A DNA stretch of 64,000 bases from Desmonostoc muscorum LEGE 12446 (GTDB lineage Bacteria; Cyanobacteriota; Cyanobacteriia; Cyanobacteriales; Nostocaceae). The DNA is taken from positions 2,480,001-2,544,000 of the forward strand of contig NZ_JADEXS020000001.1 of assembly GCF_015207005.2 (NCBI RefSeq), written 5' to 3'. Below are positions 1 through 7,876 of the stretch, piece after piece. The translations under genes and the position numbers were made by a program. The first letter of the stretch is position 1; each line of letters begins with the position of its first letter. The notes beneath the pieces are model-generated. The model ran no database searches and was not told where the DNA came from. It worked only from the letters and a program-made list of their open reading frames with translations.

Positions 1-115
1 TAATTTTGAGCGTCAAGAATAGTCAAAACGCTAATTTTAATAAGCTATTCATTCTAGTTCTACATCTAAAAAGAATAGCTTTTGATATATTACTAATCTA
101 ATTATTCTCTAGGTA

Positions 116-718
116 ATGGTAAGGCGGAATGTCATGGTAAAGCAGGCTACTCTTCAATCAAATAAAGCACCAAGGATTGAAGACCCTAAATTTGCGCTTG
201 ACAATTTTAATATACAAAACCAAATTACAGCTTCATCTCGCCGCGATCGCCTCGAGCCAGCCATTGACCTTGCTAAGCTGAGTATACCTACTTGTATTTG
301 TTTAGACTTGGAAGAGTTGAAGTGTTTTGAAGTAGTAGAGCGCCAGTATGAACAATGGGGAGTCATTTTTCATAATTCTCTAGCAATACAGCCATCAAAT
401 CCAGCATTTCCAAGCCATTCAGGGCTGACAGTCTTAATGGGAGCGCCCAAAAGCGGATTTTTAGAAGCTACTTTCTTGCATCCTGTGAACTCAGTTAGTG
501 CCTATGTCACTAGTTCCCAGCGACTGGTGCTTTCCGCTTACGATGGCGATCGCCAACTCCTTGGACAAACTGTACTACCAGGCGCTAATCTTGCCAATTC
601 TGACTCCGCAATTTCCCCCAATACGTTATTATCTATAACTGGGAATAACATCTACAGCGTAACCTTCTGTGCTTTTGACGGTCAATTCATCCTTGACGAC
701 TTTCGTTTTTGTCTCTAA
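116..718 (+). CDS. Hypothetical beta-sandwich protein
   Basis: A 200-residue protein that I cannot assign to a named family. The C-terminal two thirds alternate short strands and turns. They end in VTFCAFDGQFILDDFRFCL, which resembles the closing strands of the beta-sandwich domain of many PEP-CTERM-type cyanobacterial proteins (a DDFRF/DDLRF end). No signal peptide, sorting tail or membrane segment is visible, so it is probably cytosolic or only a domain remnant. ATG at 116 has a weak AGG close upstream; ATG at 134 follows AAGGCGGA and is an equally good start. It stands alone. Function unknown. Confidence 0.6.
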   Translation: MVRRNVMVKQATLQSNKAPRIEDPKFALDNFNIQNQITASSRRDRLEPAIDLAKLSIPTCICLDLEELKCFEVVERQYEQWGVIFHNSLAIQPSNPAFPSHSGLTVLMGAPKSGFLEATFLHPVNSVSAYVTSSQRLVLSAYDGDRQLLGQTVLPGANLANSDSAISPNTLLSITGNNIYSVTFCAFDGQFILDDFRFCL

Positions 719-960
719 AACGGAAACGTTAAAAACTCAGTAGCAAAATTAAGCTTACTCGTCCGAGTCCGCGTATTCTTTTAGATAATCGCAACAATTC
801 GCCGATAATATAATATTATTCATGGATCTCCCCAAGGGTAGAAACTAGGGTGCCATTTCTAATATCCTGGTATTTTTACCAATTCGGGATGCTTCCTGCT
901 TTCTTCGTCTCTAATAAAACTTCTACAATAGGTAATTTCGTAATCAAGTAGGTAAACACT

Positions 961-1728
961 GTGGCACAGGCTTCGTCTTCTTGGCAGCAATTGATCAACC
1001 AGATCCCCAGCTGGTCGCTTCCAAAGTTCAAGATAGGAGGAAGCTCAAAACAACAAACTTTTAAACGCTTCTGTGGGCCTGGAGGCTTTCTTGGGTTCCT
1101 GACAATCGTCGTTGCTATGTTGTTGTGGAACTGGAAACTCCTATTAGCTCTGTTAATTGGCGTTGGAGTAATGGTATTAGTTTACTCAATGCAGGCGTGG
1201 GACTGGCAATTGCGCTGGTCTAAAATACGTGAGTTTTTAGATAGTTCAAACCGTCGGCTAGTTTTAGCAGTCCTCAGTGGTGGTGTTGCTACTGTCAGCA
1301 CTTACATGGCGGCTGCAATTTGGGTTGACTCTCACAGCCAATGGATTGCTGCTGGTGCGATCGCCCAAGGCATGGCAACCCTACTAACTTTAATTTTATT
1401 GGTATGGCAACTTGTCAACTTTTATGGCAATCGAGAAGAAGACCACCTCGATCAGTTGTTAGTCAATTTAACAGAAAAAGATCCATTAAAGCGGTTAATT
1501 GCCCTGCGTCAACTCACTAAATTAATCGCCCGTAAGCGAGTTGATTCTTCAGTGCAGCAAGATGTAGTCGAATGCTTGCAACTCCTACTGAGTCGAGAGG
1601 AGGAAGTTGTGATTCGAGAAGCAGCTTTTAAGAGCTTGCAAGCCTGCGATCGCCTACAAGTACTACCACCCAAAACAGCCAAAACTTTCATCCCCATATC
1701 AGCAAAACTCAAACACCGCGTTTATTAG
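961..1728 (+). CDS. Armadillo-type fold membrane protein
   Basis: Conserved-looking cyanobacterial protein of 255 residues with a GTG start. Three or four hydrophobic segments are visible: about 39-57 (FLGFLTIVVAMLLWNW), 60-76, 100-118 and 126-150. They are followed by a soluble C-terminal helical part (about 160-240) with the spacing of HEAT/armadillo helices (DPLKRLIALRQLTKLIAR; EVVIREAAFKSLQ). This suggests a membrane-anchored scaffold with a cytosolic helical repeat. It is convergent with the FtsE-like gene, 35 bases away. No catalytic motif is seen and the role is unknown. Confidence 0.65.
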   Translation: MAQASSSWQQLINQIPSWSLPKFKIGGSSKQQTFKRFCGPGGFLGFLTIVVAMLLWNWKLLLALLIGVGVMVLVYSMQAWDWQLRWSKIREFLDSSNRRLVLAVLSGGVATVSTYMAAAIWVDSHSQWIAAGAIAQGMATLLTLILLVWQLVNFYGNREEDHLDQLLVNLTEKDPLKRLIALRQLTKLIARKRVDSSVQQDVVECLQLLLSREEEVVIREAAFKSLQACDRLQVLPPKTAKTFIPISAKLKHRVY

Positions 1729-1763
1729 TCATTAGTCCTTGATCATTACCAAATGACAAATGA

Positions 1764-2510
1764 CTATTTTCGAGACAGCCGTCCATTGCGAACTTGCACT
1801 ACCGGATGATTGCACCGCCTGACCAATTGTTCATCGTGGGTGGTAACAATCACCGTAGCGCCAAAGGAATTTAGCTTCTGGAGAATTTGTATAACTTGCC
1901 AAGAATTATCTGGATCGAGATTTCCCGTTGGTTCATCGGCTAACAGCAGTGGTGGTGTGCTAACGATGGCTCTCGCAATACTCACCCGCTGTTGCTCTCC
2001 TCCAGACAGTTGATCTGGAAAGCAGTCAGCTTTACTCAGTAAACCTACCAACTTCAACGTTGGTTCTAAGCGGCGTTGAATTTCTTTACGGGTATACCCT
2101 TGAGCTTGGAGTACAAAAGTTACATTTTCTGCTACTGTCCGTTGGGTAATTAGTTTGTAGTCTTGAAATACAATGCCAATACGTCGGCGCAATAATGACA
2201 AGCGATCGCCCCTTAAACCCGCTACATTACATTCATCAACAATTACTTCTCCCTGTGTAGGTAACTCCTGTCCATACAGCAGTTTCAAAAGCGTTGATTT
2301 ACCAGAACCGCTTGGTCCTGTGATAAACAGAAATTCCCCCTTTTTAACCTCAAGGTTCGCATTCAACAAGGCATGACAGCCATTAGCGTAGGTCTTGGTT
2401 ACAGATTGCAATTGCACCTTTGCAGCAGTGTTGCTAATGTGCTGTTGAGTTTCACTGTTCTGTTGATCGACGGATTTCTCTGTCTTAACTTCAGTTGTTA
2501 ATACTGGCAT
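1764..2510 (-). CDS. ftsE: FtsE-type ABC transporter ATP-binding protein
   Basis: ABC ATPase of the FtsE/LolD/MacB group. Walker A is GPSGSGKSTLLK, the signature LSGGEQQRVSIARAI, Walker B LLLADEPTGNLD, and the H-loop histidine is in VTTHDEQ. FtsE pairs with the permease FtsX to transmit ATP hydrolysis to peptidoglycan hydrolases at division. No ftsX lies next to it here, so the name rests on sequence character alone. The frame opens at 2543, but ATG at 2510 follows GAGGAG at good spacing and removes an atypical 11-residue extension, so I chose it. The N-terminal 30 residues are polar and not part of the fold. Confidence 0.8.
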   Translation of the reverse strand: MPVLTTEVKTEKSVDQQNSETQQHISNTAAKVQLQSVTKTYANGCHALLNANLEVKKGEFLFITGPSGSGKSTLLKLLYGQELPTQGEVIVDECNVAGLRGDRLSLLRRRIGIVFQDYKLITQRTVAENVTFVLQAQGYTRKEIQRRLEPTLKLVGLLSKADCFPDQLSGGEQQRVSIARAIVSTPPLLLADEPTGNLDPDNSWQVIQILQKLNSFGATVIVTTHDEQLVRRCNHPVVQVRNGRLSRK

Positions 2511-2666
2511 TCTTAAATTCTCCTCATACCCACAACCAAACACTTTGCCAACGTAGATTTGACATTCCCCCCAAAATCAGAATTCCCAGGTTTTGCCTGG
2601 GAATTTCAAATCCAACAGAGAAATTTAAAATTTGTTGAAGACTTCAGTATCGGCTAAGTATAGCAA

Positions 2667-2758
2667 GGGACTGGGGACTGGGGACTGGGGACTGGGGACT
2701 GGGGACTGGGGACTGGGGACTGGGGACTTGGGACTGGGGACTGGGGACTGGGGACTGG
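2667..2758. repeat. Heptameric STRR tract (GGGGACT)n
   Basis: About thirteen near-perfect copies of GGGGACT lie between the ftsE-like gene and the glycosyltransferase gene. This is a short tandemly repeated repetitive (STRR) sequence typical of heterocystous cyanobacteria. The short frame through it is an artefact of the repeat. Confidence 0.95.
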
Positions 2759-2776
2759 TTATTAATTCTTATCCCT

Positions 2777-2826
2777 CACTCCCTCACTCCCTCATCTTCC
2801 CTACTCCCCACTCCCCACTCCCCACT
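2777..2826. repeat. CCCTCACT / CCCCACT tandem tract
   Basis: Pyrimidine-rich short tandem repeats ending in three CCCCACT units. They abut the stop codon of the minus-strand glycosyltransferase gene and lie just after the GGGGACT tract. Confidence 0.85.
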
Positions 2827-3584
2827 TAGCACTTAATTGGACTCCTTGCAGTCCAGCGATAAACAAAGGCTTTCATCGCAAACTCTGGCAAAGCTAACAT
2901 CCGCCGCCAGCGCCAAGGTTCTTGATACAGCCGATATAGCCATTCCAAGTTGTTATTTCCTAACCAAGCGGGAGCGCGAGTTTTAGTTCCAGACCAAATA
3001 TCAAAACTGCCACCGACGCCAATCCAAATTGCTTGGGGGCACAAATGGCGGTTTTGGGCAATCCATAATTCTTGACGTGGCACTCCTAAACCTACAAAAA
3101 TCACTTGTGGCTGCAATTGGGCAAGTGTTTGTTGCAATTGTGCTTCTTCTTCAGGGGAGTGGTAACCTGAGTAAGTGCCTACCATATTCAAATCTGGAAT
3201 TTGCTGCTGCCAGAACTCTGCTGCTTTTGCAGCTACTCCAGGCGCGGCACCATAGAAAAATATTTTTGCTCCTGTCTTGTGCTGTCCAAGTTCTTGCAAA
3301 AGCTTTTCTGCTAATTCAATTCCCGGAAAACGCTGCACTTTTTGCCATAACAGCCAGCGTAAATACAGAACAACCCCAGCTCCATCTGGAATAACTAGTT
3401 CAGCATTTTTAATGGTCTGAGCTAGGAATTTGTTACGCTCTGCCTGCATAGTCATTTCTGCATTGAGCGTTACCACATGAGTTCCTCTGCCTTGTTGCAA
3501 GCACTCTAACAACCAGCCTGGATAATTAGTCATCACATGAACTGGTATCCCCAACACTGAAAATGCTTCAGGCGATTTAGACAT
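2826..3584 (-). CDS. WecG/TagA/CpsF family glycosyltransferase
   Basis: 252 residues, the normal length for the WecG/TagA/CpsF (GT26) family, which transfers N-acetylmannosamine-type or related sugars onto lipid-linked intermediates of surface polysaccharides. Family features: VLGIPVHVMT at the start, THVVTLNAEM (about 35-45), LVIPDGAGVVLYLRW (about 64-78), and VIFVGLGVPRQELWIAQNR (about 160-178) with the conserved GxPxQE. The protein is soluble and probably binds the inner membrane through its C-terminal amphipathic basic end (EWLYRLYQEPWRWRRM). It stands alone between repeats, so the exact sugar and pathway cannot be read from context. Confidence 0.88.
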   Translation of the reverse strand: MSKSPEAFSVLGIPVHVMTNYPGWLLECLQQGRGTHVVTLNAEMTMQAERNKFLAQTIKNAELVIPDGAGVVLYLRWLLWQKVQRFPGIELAEKLLQELGQHKTGAKIFFYGAAPGVAAKAAEFWQQQIPDLNMVGTYSGYHSPEEEAQLQQTLAQLQPQVIFVGLGVPRQELWIAQNRHLCPQAIWIGVGGSFDIWSGTKTRAPAWLGNNNLEWLYRLYQEPWRWRRMLALPEFAMKAFVYRWTARSPIKC

Positions 3585-4200
3585 AGCCTATTTTTGATTG
3601 ATTTTACACCACACTTCCTTGAATGTTAAGTTTATCAAATGTTTTTATCAAGGAAAAATTTAAGAGGAGCCACTCTGGTTTGTGTCATGAGGGTAGGGGT
3701 GAGGCATGGAAGCCACTTCCTACCCTATTGTACGCCCGTCTGCTATCTGAGACAGCAACAGTTGTAACAATAGAAAGCATAATTTAACCTCTTTCGCGGA
3801 ATTCCCCACCCGTCTATACGGTGGGCAACAATCAATGATGCGTTTAAATATGACGCGTAAGCTAGCCTAAAAATTGTGTTTTCTCCCTCGATTTGAGCAA
3901 TCTTTTGAGTAAGATTACTTGTTGACAATTGCTCCTTAACTTTAAATTGACGCCAATGGCAAGATGCCCACCCCAGAAGAAATAGTTGGATATTTTTTGA
4001 TTTGCAAGTCCCTAAACCGCTCGTAGGAATCTGGACATCAAGTGCCCTTAATTGTCAGGACTGTGTTGCTTTTCGACGTAGGATTTGAGTTGCTCAAGTG
4101 TGACACCTCTATATTACAGATGTGTTTAATCTGGGTCTCTTAAGACTTTTTAGTAAACTCGACTTTACAGTTAAGGTAGTGTAACGGGCTGAAGTTGGCT
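3585..4200. other. Intergenic region, probably degraded
   Basis: About 600 bases without a convincing gene. A short minus-strand frame at 3743-3928 has no recognisable domain. A possible minus-strand C-terminal remnant (GVTLEQLKSYVEKQHSPDN, about 4053-4110) is unidentified. The last 100 bases should carry the promoter of the response regulator gene, but I cannot name its elements. Confidence 0.4.
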
Positions 4201-4920
4201 ATGAGTAAAATTCGTATCGCTCTGATTGAAGATCATGACCTGACTCGTGTGGGTATTCGGACAGCACTACTACAAAAGGATGAAATTGAAATTGTAGGGG
4301 AAGCTGCCAATGCCGCCGAGGGACTAAAAATGTTAAAACTGCTACAACCAGATATTGCCATAGTAGATATTGGTTTACCAGATAAGGATGGCATTGAGTT
4401 GACACGGGAGGTAAAATCTACTACTAATAGCGAAGAGTTAAGCACAAAGGTGTTAATTTTGACACTGCGGGATAATCGAGAAGCGGTATTGGCGGCTTTT
4501 GCCGCTGGGGCGGACTCTTACTGTATGAAGGATATTAAATTTGATAATTTGCTGGAAGCAGTGCGAGTCACTTACAATGGCAACGCCTGGATCGATCCGG
4601 CGATCGCTCGAATTGTATTACAACAAGCGCAACAAAATCCCCAAAAGTCCGAATCGGCTTTTGTAGATACCAAGACCGTTGCCCCTAATCCTGATTTTGC
4701 GGAGAATCTGGAAGGAATTGAACCCTACACCCTGACAGAAAGGGAGTTAGAAGTGTTACAGTTGATTGTCGAAGGTTGTAGCAATGCAGTAATTGCGGAA
4801 AGGCTTTACATCACTGTCGGAACTGTTAAAACTCACGTCCGCAATATTTTGAATAAGCTATGTGCCGATGACCGTACCCAAGCAGCAGTCCGCGCCTTGC
4901 GTTCTGGGTTAGTGGGATAA
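4201..4920 (+). CDS. NarL/FixJ-type response regulator
   Basis: Two-domain DNA-binding response regulator (239 residues from ATG 4201; a TTG six bases upstream is less likely). The N-terminal receiver has the acidic pair E10-D11, phospho-acceptor D56 in VDIGLPDKDG, and the switch Thr and Lys in LTLRD and MKD. After a linker (about 140-175) comes a LuxR-type helix-turn-helix, LTERELEVLQLIVEG...VGTVKTHVRNIL. It lies upstream of, and on the same strand as, a receiver-GAF-PP2C protein and an anti-sigma-like ATPase. The three probably form one signalling unit in which this protein gives the transcriptional output. The cognate kinase is not in the neighbourhood. Confidence 0.88.
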   Translation: MSKIRIALIEDHDLTRVGIRTALLQKDEIEIVGEAANAAEGLKMLKLLQPDIAIVDIGLPDKDGIELTREVKSTTNSEELSTKVLILTLRDNREAVLAAFAAGADSYCMKDIKFDNLLEAVRVTYNGNAWIDPAIARIVLQQAQQNPQKSESAFVDTKTVAPNPDFAENLEGIEPYTLTERELEVLQLIVEGCSNAVIAERLYITVGTVKTHVRNILNKLCADDRTQAAVRALRSGLVG

Positions 4921-5078
4921 AAGTTAAATTCAGCTAACAGTCAGCAGTTATCAAGGTTTCAAACACTGATAACTGATAACTGTTGAAAATGATTAGGTCT
5001 AAATTTTCGTTGGTTGTCAGGTGGGATAAACATCATATTATCTCGCCACTAAACATAGTTGAAAAATTAAAGTCAAAT

Positions 5079-6752
5079 ATGGCTGAGACAGGGGTGGACA
5101 AACTCAAGCTCATGGTGGTAGACGATGAGCCGGATAACTTAGATTTACTCTACCGCACTTTTAGACGGGATTTTCAAGTATACAAAGCTAATCATGCTCT
5201 TGGTGCTTTGGAAATGTTGGAGAAAGTTGGCGAGATGGCTGTGATTATTTCTGACCAAAGAATGCCAGAAATGAGTGGGAGCGAATTTTTTAGTCGCACG
5301 GTGGAACGGTTTCCGGACACAATTCGGATTTTGTTGACTGGTTTTACTGATGTGGAAGATTTGGTAGATGCGATTAACTCTGGTCAAGTATTCAAGTACA
5401 TCACCAAACCCTGGAATCCGGAGCGACTCAGAGCGCTAGTTGAGCAAGCCACGGATACATACCGCGTAGTCAAGAAACGCACCCAAGAGTTACGTCGGGC
5501 TTTACGGCGAGAATCTTTGTTTAATGCGGTAACAACGGCAATTCGAGAGTCTTTAGACTACGACAGTATGCTGGAAAAGACTGTAGCAACTATTGGACAA
5601 ACATTTGAAGCTACCAGTTGCTTGCTTAGACCTGTAGAAGGCGATCGCCTAACATCAGACCTGTTCTCATACTACGATCCTCAATCCGATGTATTGGATT
5701 GTGCCTTCGACCCCAATGCTTTAATTGAAAAAGCCCTGCAAACCCGTCATTATCAACTTGCTCAAGAAATTTACGACGGTAACCCCTGTCATCATCTGGT
5801 TGTGCCACTTAGCTACCAGCAACATCTGGTGGCTGTGTTGGCTCTCCATCAATGGGGACGCGATCGCCCCTGGGAAGACGAAGACATCCAACTGATTGCA
5901 GGTGTAACTGAACAAGCAGCCTTAGCTCTCTCTCAAGCAAAACTCTACCAGCGCCTCCAGGAAAAACAACAGCAGATTCACAATGAGTTAGAGGTGGCTC
6001 GCCAAATTCAATATAATCTGCTACGCCAAAGTTTACCTGATATCAAAGGTGTGAAGGTACAAGCCTGCTGCTATCCGGCACGGGAAGTAGGAGGAGATTT
6101 TTTTGAAGTGTTTGTCCATCCCAAAGGCGATTTGTGGTTGGCTGTAGGTGATGTTTCTGGTAAGGGCGTTCCAGCTGCTTTATTTATGGCTAGTGTTATT
6201 TCCGTTTTGCGCCGGGAATTATCTCAAGAAGCGCCAGCCCAGCCAAATATCGTCATGCAGAACCTTAACCACGCTCTGAGTGAAGATTTGATTAGCAATA
6301 ATTATTTCATCACTCTTGTGTTGGCCTGTTATACCCCTAGCACTAGGGAACTCGTTTACACTAATGCTGGTCATATTTATCCACTATTATGGTCACACAA
6401 AGCGGCATCAGCCGACAGTCCCAACTACCTCAAAGTCCGCAGCGTTCCTTTAGGGATATTGCCCAAATGGCAAGCACAGTCTTGTAGCTTGGTTCTCGAT
6501 CCTGGAGACACATTACTACTAGCTAGTGATGGCATTACAGAAGCAATGGTATCAAATCACTCAAATGGTTCAGCAAAAGCCCTATCTGGCATTGAGCCAA
6601 GCGATCGCTCTATGCTAAACCAAGATGGTCTTTGGCAACTCTTACAACAAGAGCAAAAACCGCTTTCTCTGAACCATTTAGTAGCTCGCATCCAGGCAGA
6701 TAACCACGTCCAAGAAGATGATCAAACTATACTCTCGCTGGAGATTTTGTAA
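5079..6752 (+). CDS. Receiver-GAF-PP2C (SpoIIE-type) phosphatase
   Basis: Three-domain signalling protein. A receiver (about 8-125 from ATG 5079) has VVDDEPDN, phospho-site D in IISDQRMPEMSG, Thr in LLTGF and Lys in YITKPW. A GAF domain (about 150-300) is followed by a coiled segment (LQEKQQQIHNELEVARQIQ). The C-terminal PP2C domain of the SpoIIE/RsbU type has metal-binding motifs REVGGDFFEV, VGDVSGKGVPAALFMA, ASDGITEAM and EDDQTILSLEI. It likely dephosphorylates a serine/threonine on a STAS partner, gated by receiver phosphorylation. The frame opens at TTG 4983 and ATG 4989, but the extra 32 residues look non-domain, so I chose 5079. It ends three bases before the anti-sigma-like gene. Confidence 0.88.
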   Translation: MAETGVDKLKLMVVDDEPDNLDLLYRTFRRDFQVYKANHALGALEMLEKVGEMAVIISDQRMPEMSGSEFFSRTVERFPDTIRILLTGFTDVEDLVDAINSGQVFKYITKPWNPERLRALVEQATDTYRVVKKRTQELRRALRRESLFNAVTTAIRESLDYDSMLEKTVATIGQTFEATSCLLRPVEGDRLTSDLFSYYDPQSDVLDCAFDPNALIEKALQTRHYQLAQEIYDGNPCHHLVVPLSYQQHLVAVLALHQWGRDRPWEDEDIQLIAGVTEQAALALSQAKLYQRLQEKQQQIHNELEVARQIQYNLLRQSLPDIKGVKVQACCYPAREVGGDFFEVFVHPKGDLWLAVGDVSGKGVPAALFMASVISVLRRELSQEAPAQPNIVMQNLNHALSEDLISNNYFITLVLACYTPSTRELVYTNAGHIYPLLWSHKAASADSPNYLKVRSVPLGILPKWQAQSCSLVLDPGDTLLLASDGITEAMVSNHSNGSAKALSGIEPSDRSMLNQDGLWQLLQQEQKPLSLNHLVARIQADNHVQEDDQTILSLEIL

Positions 6753-6755
6753 GTA

Positions 6756-7181
6756 ATGAAAAGTGAGCTTCATGTACCAAGTGATTTGAATTTTCTCAAT
6801 ATTGTCGAGAACTGGTTGCTGGGATGTTTGAAAATCCAGCTAGGTGACTCAGTGGATTGGTCGCGCCAATCGAGTCGTTTGAGATTAGCTTTGGTGGAAG
6901 CTTACTCAAATGCAGTACGCCACGCCCATAGGGATAAACCAAACTTGCCCATTCTACTACGTTTGGAACTCCAAGACCGAGATCTTGCCCTAGAAGTTTG
7001 GGACTACGGCGAAGGCTTTGATATGTCTACATACTATGCTCCCGACCCTGTTGAAAAACAAGAAGGTGGTTATGGTTGGCTGATTATGAATCGTCTTATG
7101 GATAAAGTAGACTACAAGTTGCAGATTAATGGCGCTAACTGTCTCAAGTTAGAAGCTACTTTACCCGAATTAGTCAAATGA
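6756..7181 (+). CDS. Anti-sigma-factor-like ATP-binding protein (RsbW/SpoIIAB type)
   Basis: 141-residue GHKL/HATPase_c protein without a dimerisation domain, the architecture of RsbW/SpoIIAB serine kinases. The N-box is LRLALVEAYSNAVRHAH (about 42-58), the G1 box DYGEGFD (about 87-93) and the G2 box GGYGWLIMNRLMD (about 107-119). In partner switching this class phosphorylates a STAS antagonist, and the PP2C phosphatase reverses it. The gene starts three bases after the PP2C gene, which supports that pairing. No STAS protein or sigma factor lies in the window, so the target is unknown. Confidence 0.85.
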   Translation: MKSELHVPSDLNFLNIVENWLLGCLKIQLGDSVDWSRQSSRLRLALVEAYSNAVRHAHRDKPNLPILLRLELQDRDLALEVWDYGEGFDMSTYYAPDPVEKQEGGYGWLIMNRLMDKVDYKLQINGANCLKLEATLPELVK

Positions 7182-7210
7182 GTAGGTCTTAAGCCATGAT
7201 TAGTTACTTG

Positions 7211-7639
7211 CTATTTTTGAGGGCGTAAAGATAGTAACTCTTGAGGTGAGGCTAAAAGTTTGATTCTAGTATATAAAATTTGCCGTTGTTGGTTGAGGAT
7301 AAATATCCACAAGACATTTACGCCGCACCAAGAAGTTTGTGCCTTGCCTGTGACTTGGACTTGGATGTTACCGTTTTCCAAAGTGTCGCTTATTCCTCTA
7401 TTGGGGTAAGCTTTAATGTTTTGGGCTTCTTGTTTTAAGTAAGCTGCGATCGCATCACATCCAACAATATCAGATTCCAATGGTGGATGCATCACACCAT
7501 CCTTGGCAAATAAGGCCGCAGTTTCCTCAAATTCTCCTGCATTTAATGTTTCAAAATACCGCAGTACCCTTGTTTCTGTAATTCCCTCAATCTTGAATTC
7601 TGATGAAGGCTGTACTGGGGATATTTCAGCAGATGTCAT
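7211..7639 (-). CDS. OCP C-terminal domain homologue (CTDH), carotenoid-binding NTF2-fold protein
   Basis: 142-residue NTF2/SnoaL-fold protein that matches the C-terminal domain of the orange carotenoid protein rather than a generic ketosteroid isomerase. Evidence: VLRYFETLNAGEFEETAALF, PPLESDIVGCDAIAAYLKQE, VQVTGKAQTSWCGVNVLW and LLASPQELLSL. CTDHs carry carotenoids as homodimers and pass them to helical carotenoid proteins, and they can quench singlet oxygen. Cys105 in SWCGVNV sits where Anabaena CTDH has the cysteine used for redox-controlled dimerisation; a second Cys is at 61. An AGGT-type ribosome site precedes the ATG. A helical carotenoid protein gene lies 3 kb away at 10516, so both halves of a split OCP are present. 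Confidence 0.85.
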   Translation of the reverse strand: MTSAEISPVQPSSEFKIEGITETRVLRYFETLNAGEFEETAALFAKDGVMHPPLESDIVGCDAIAAYLKQEAQNIKAYPNRGISDTLENGNIQVQVTGKAQTSWCGVNVLWIFILNQQRQILYTRIKLLASPQELLSLRPQK

Positions 7640-7750
7640 AAAATTACCTATATGTAGGTTAGCTAAATATTAATTTCATTACAAAAATCAGTAAAAAAAA
7701 AGCCGCTATTGAGATATATCTGATACATCTACAAATATTTCTCACGGTGG

Positions 7751-7783
7751 AAGTAGGGACGTTGCATTGCAATGTCCCTACTT
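7751..7783. repeat. GTAGGGAC palindrome
   Basis: Inverted repeat with GTAGGGAC/GTCCCTAC arms and a TTGCATTGCAA core. It is one member of a palindrome family found at least nine times in this window. It lies between the CTDH gene and queG and could form a strong hairpin. Confidence 0.8.
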
Positions 7784-7876
7784 CTGTGGGAATAGCAATA
7801 AATGTTAATCAACAAGAATAACTAGATGATGTATAATTTGTGTGCCTGTAGATAGGCAAAATCAAAATATAAAACA

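Noticed and set aside
3743..3928. 61-residue minus-strand frame
   Set aside because: No domain, atypical Cys/Tyr-rich end and no ribosome site; the region looks degraded.
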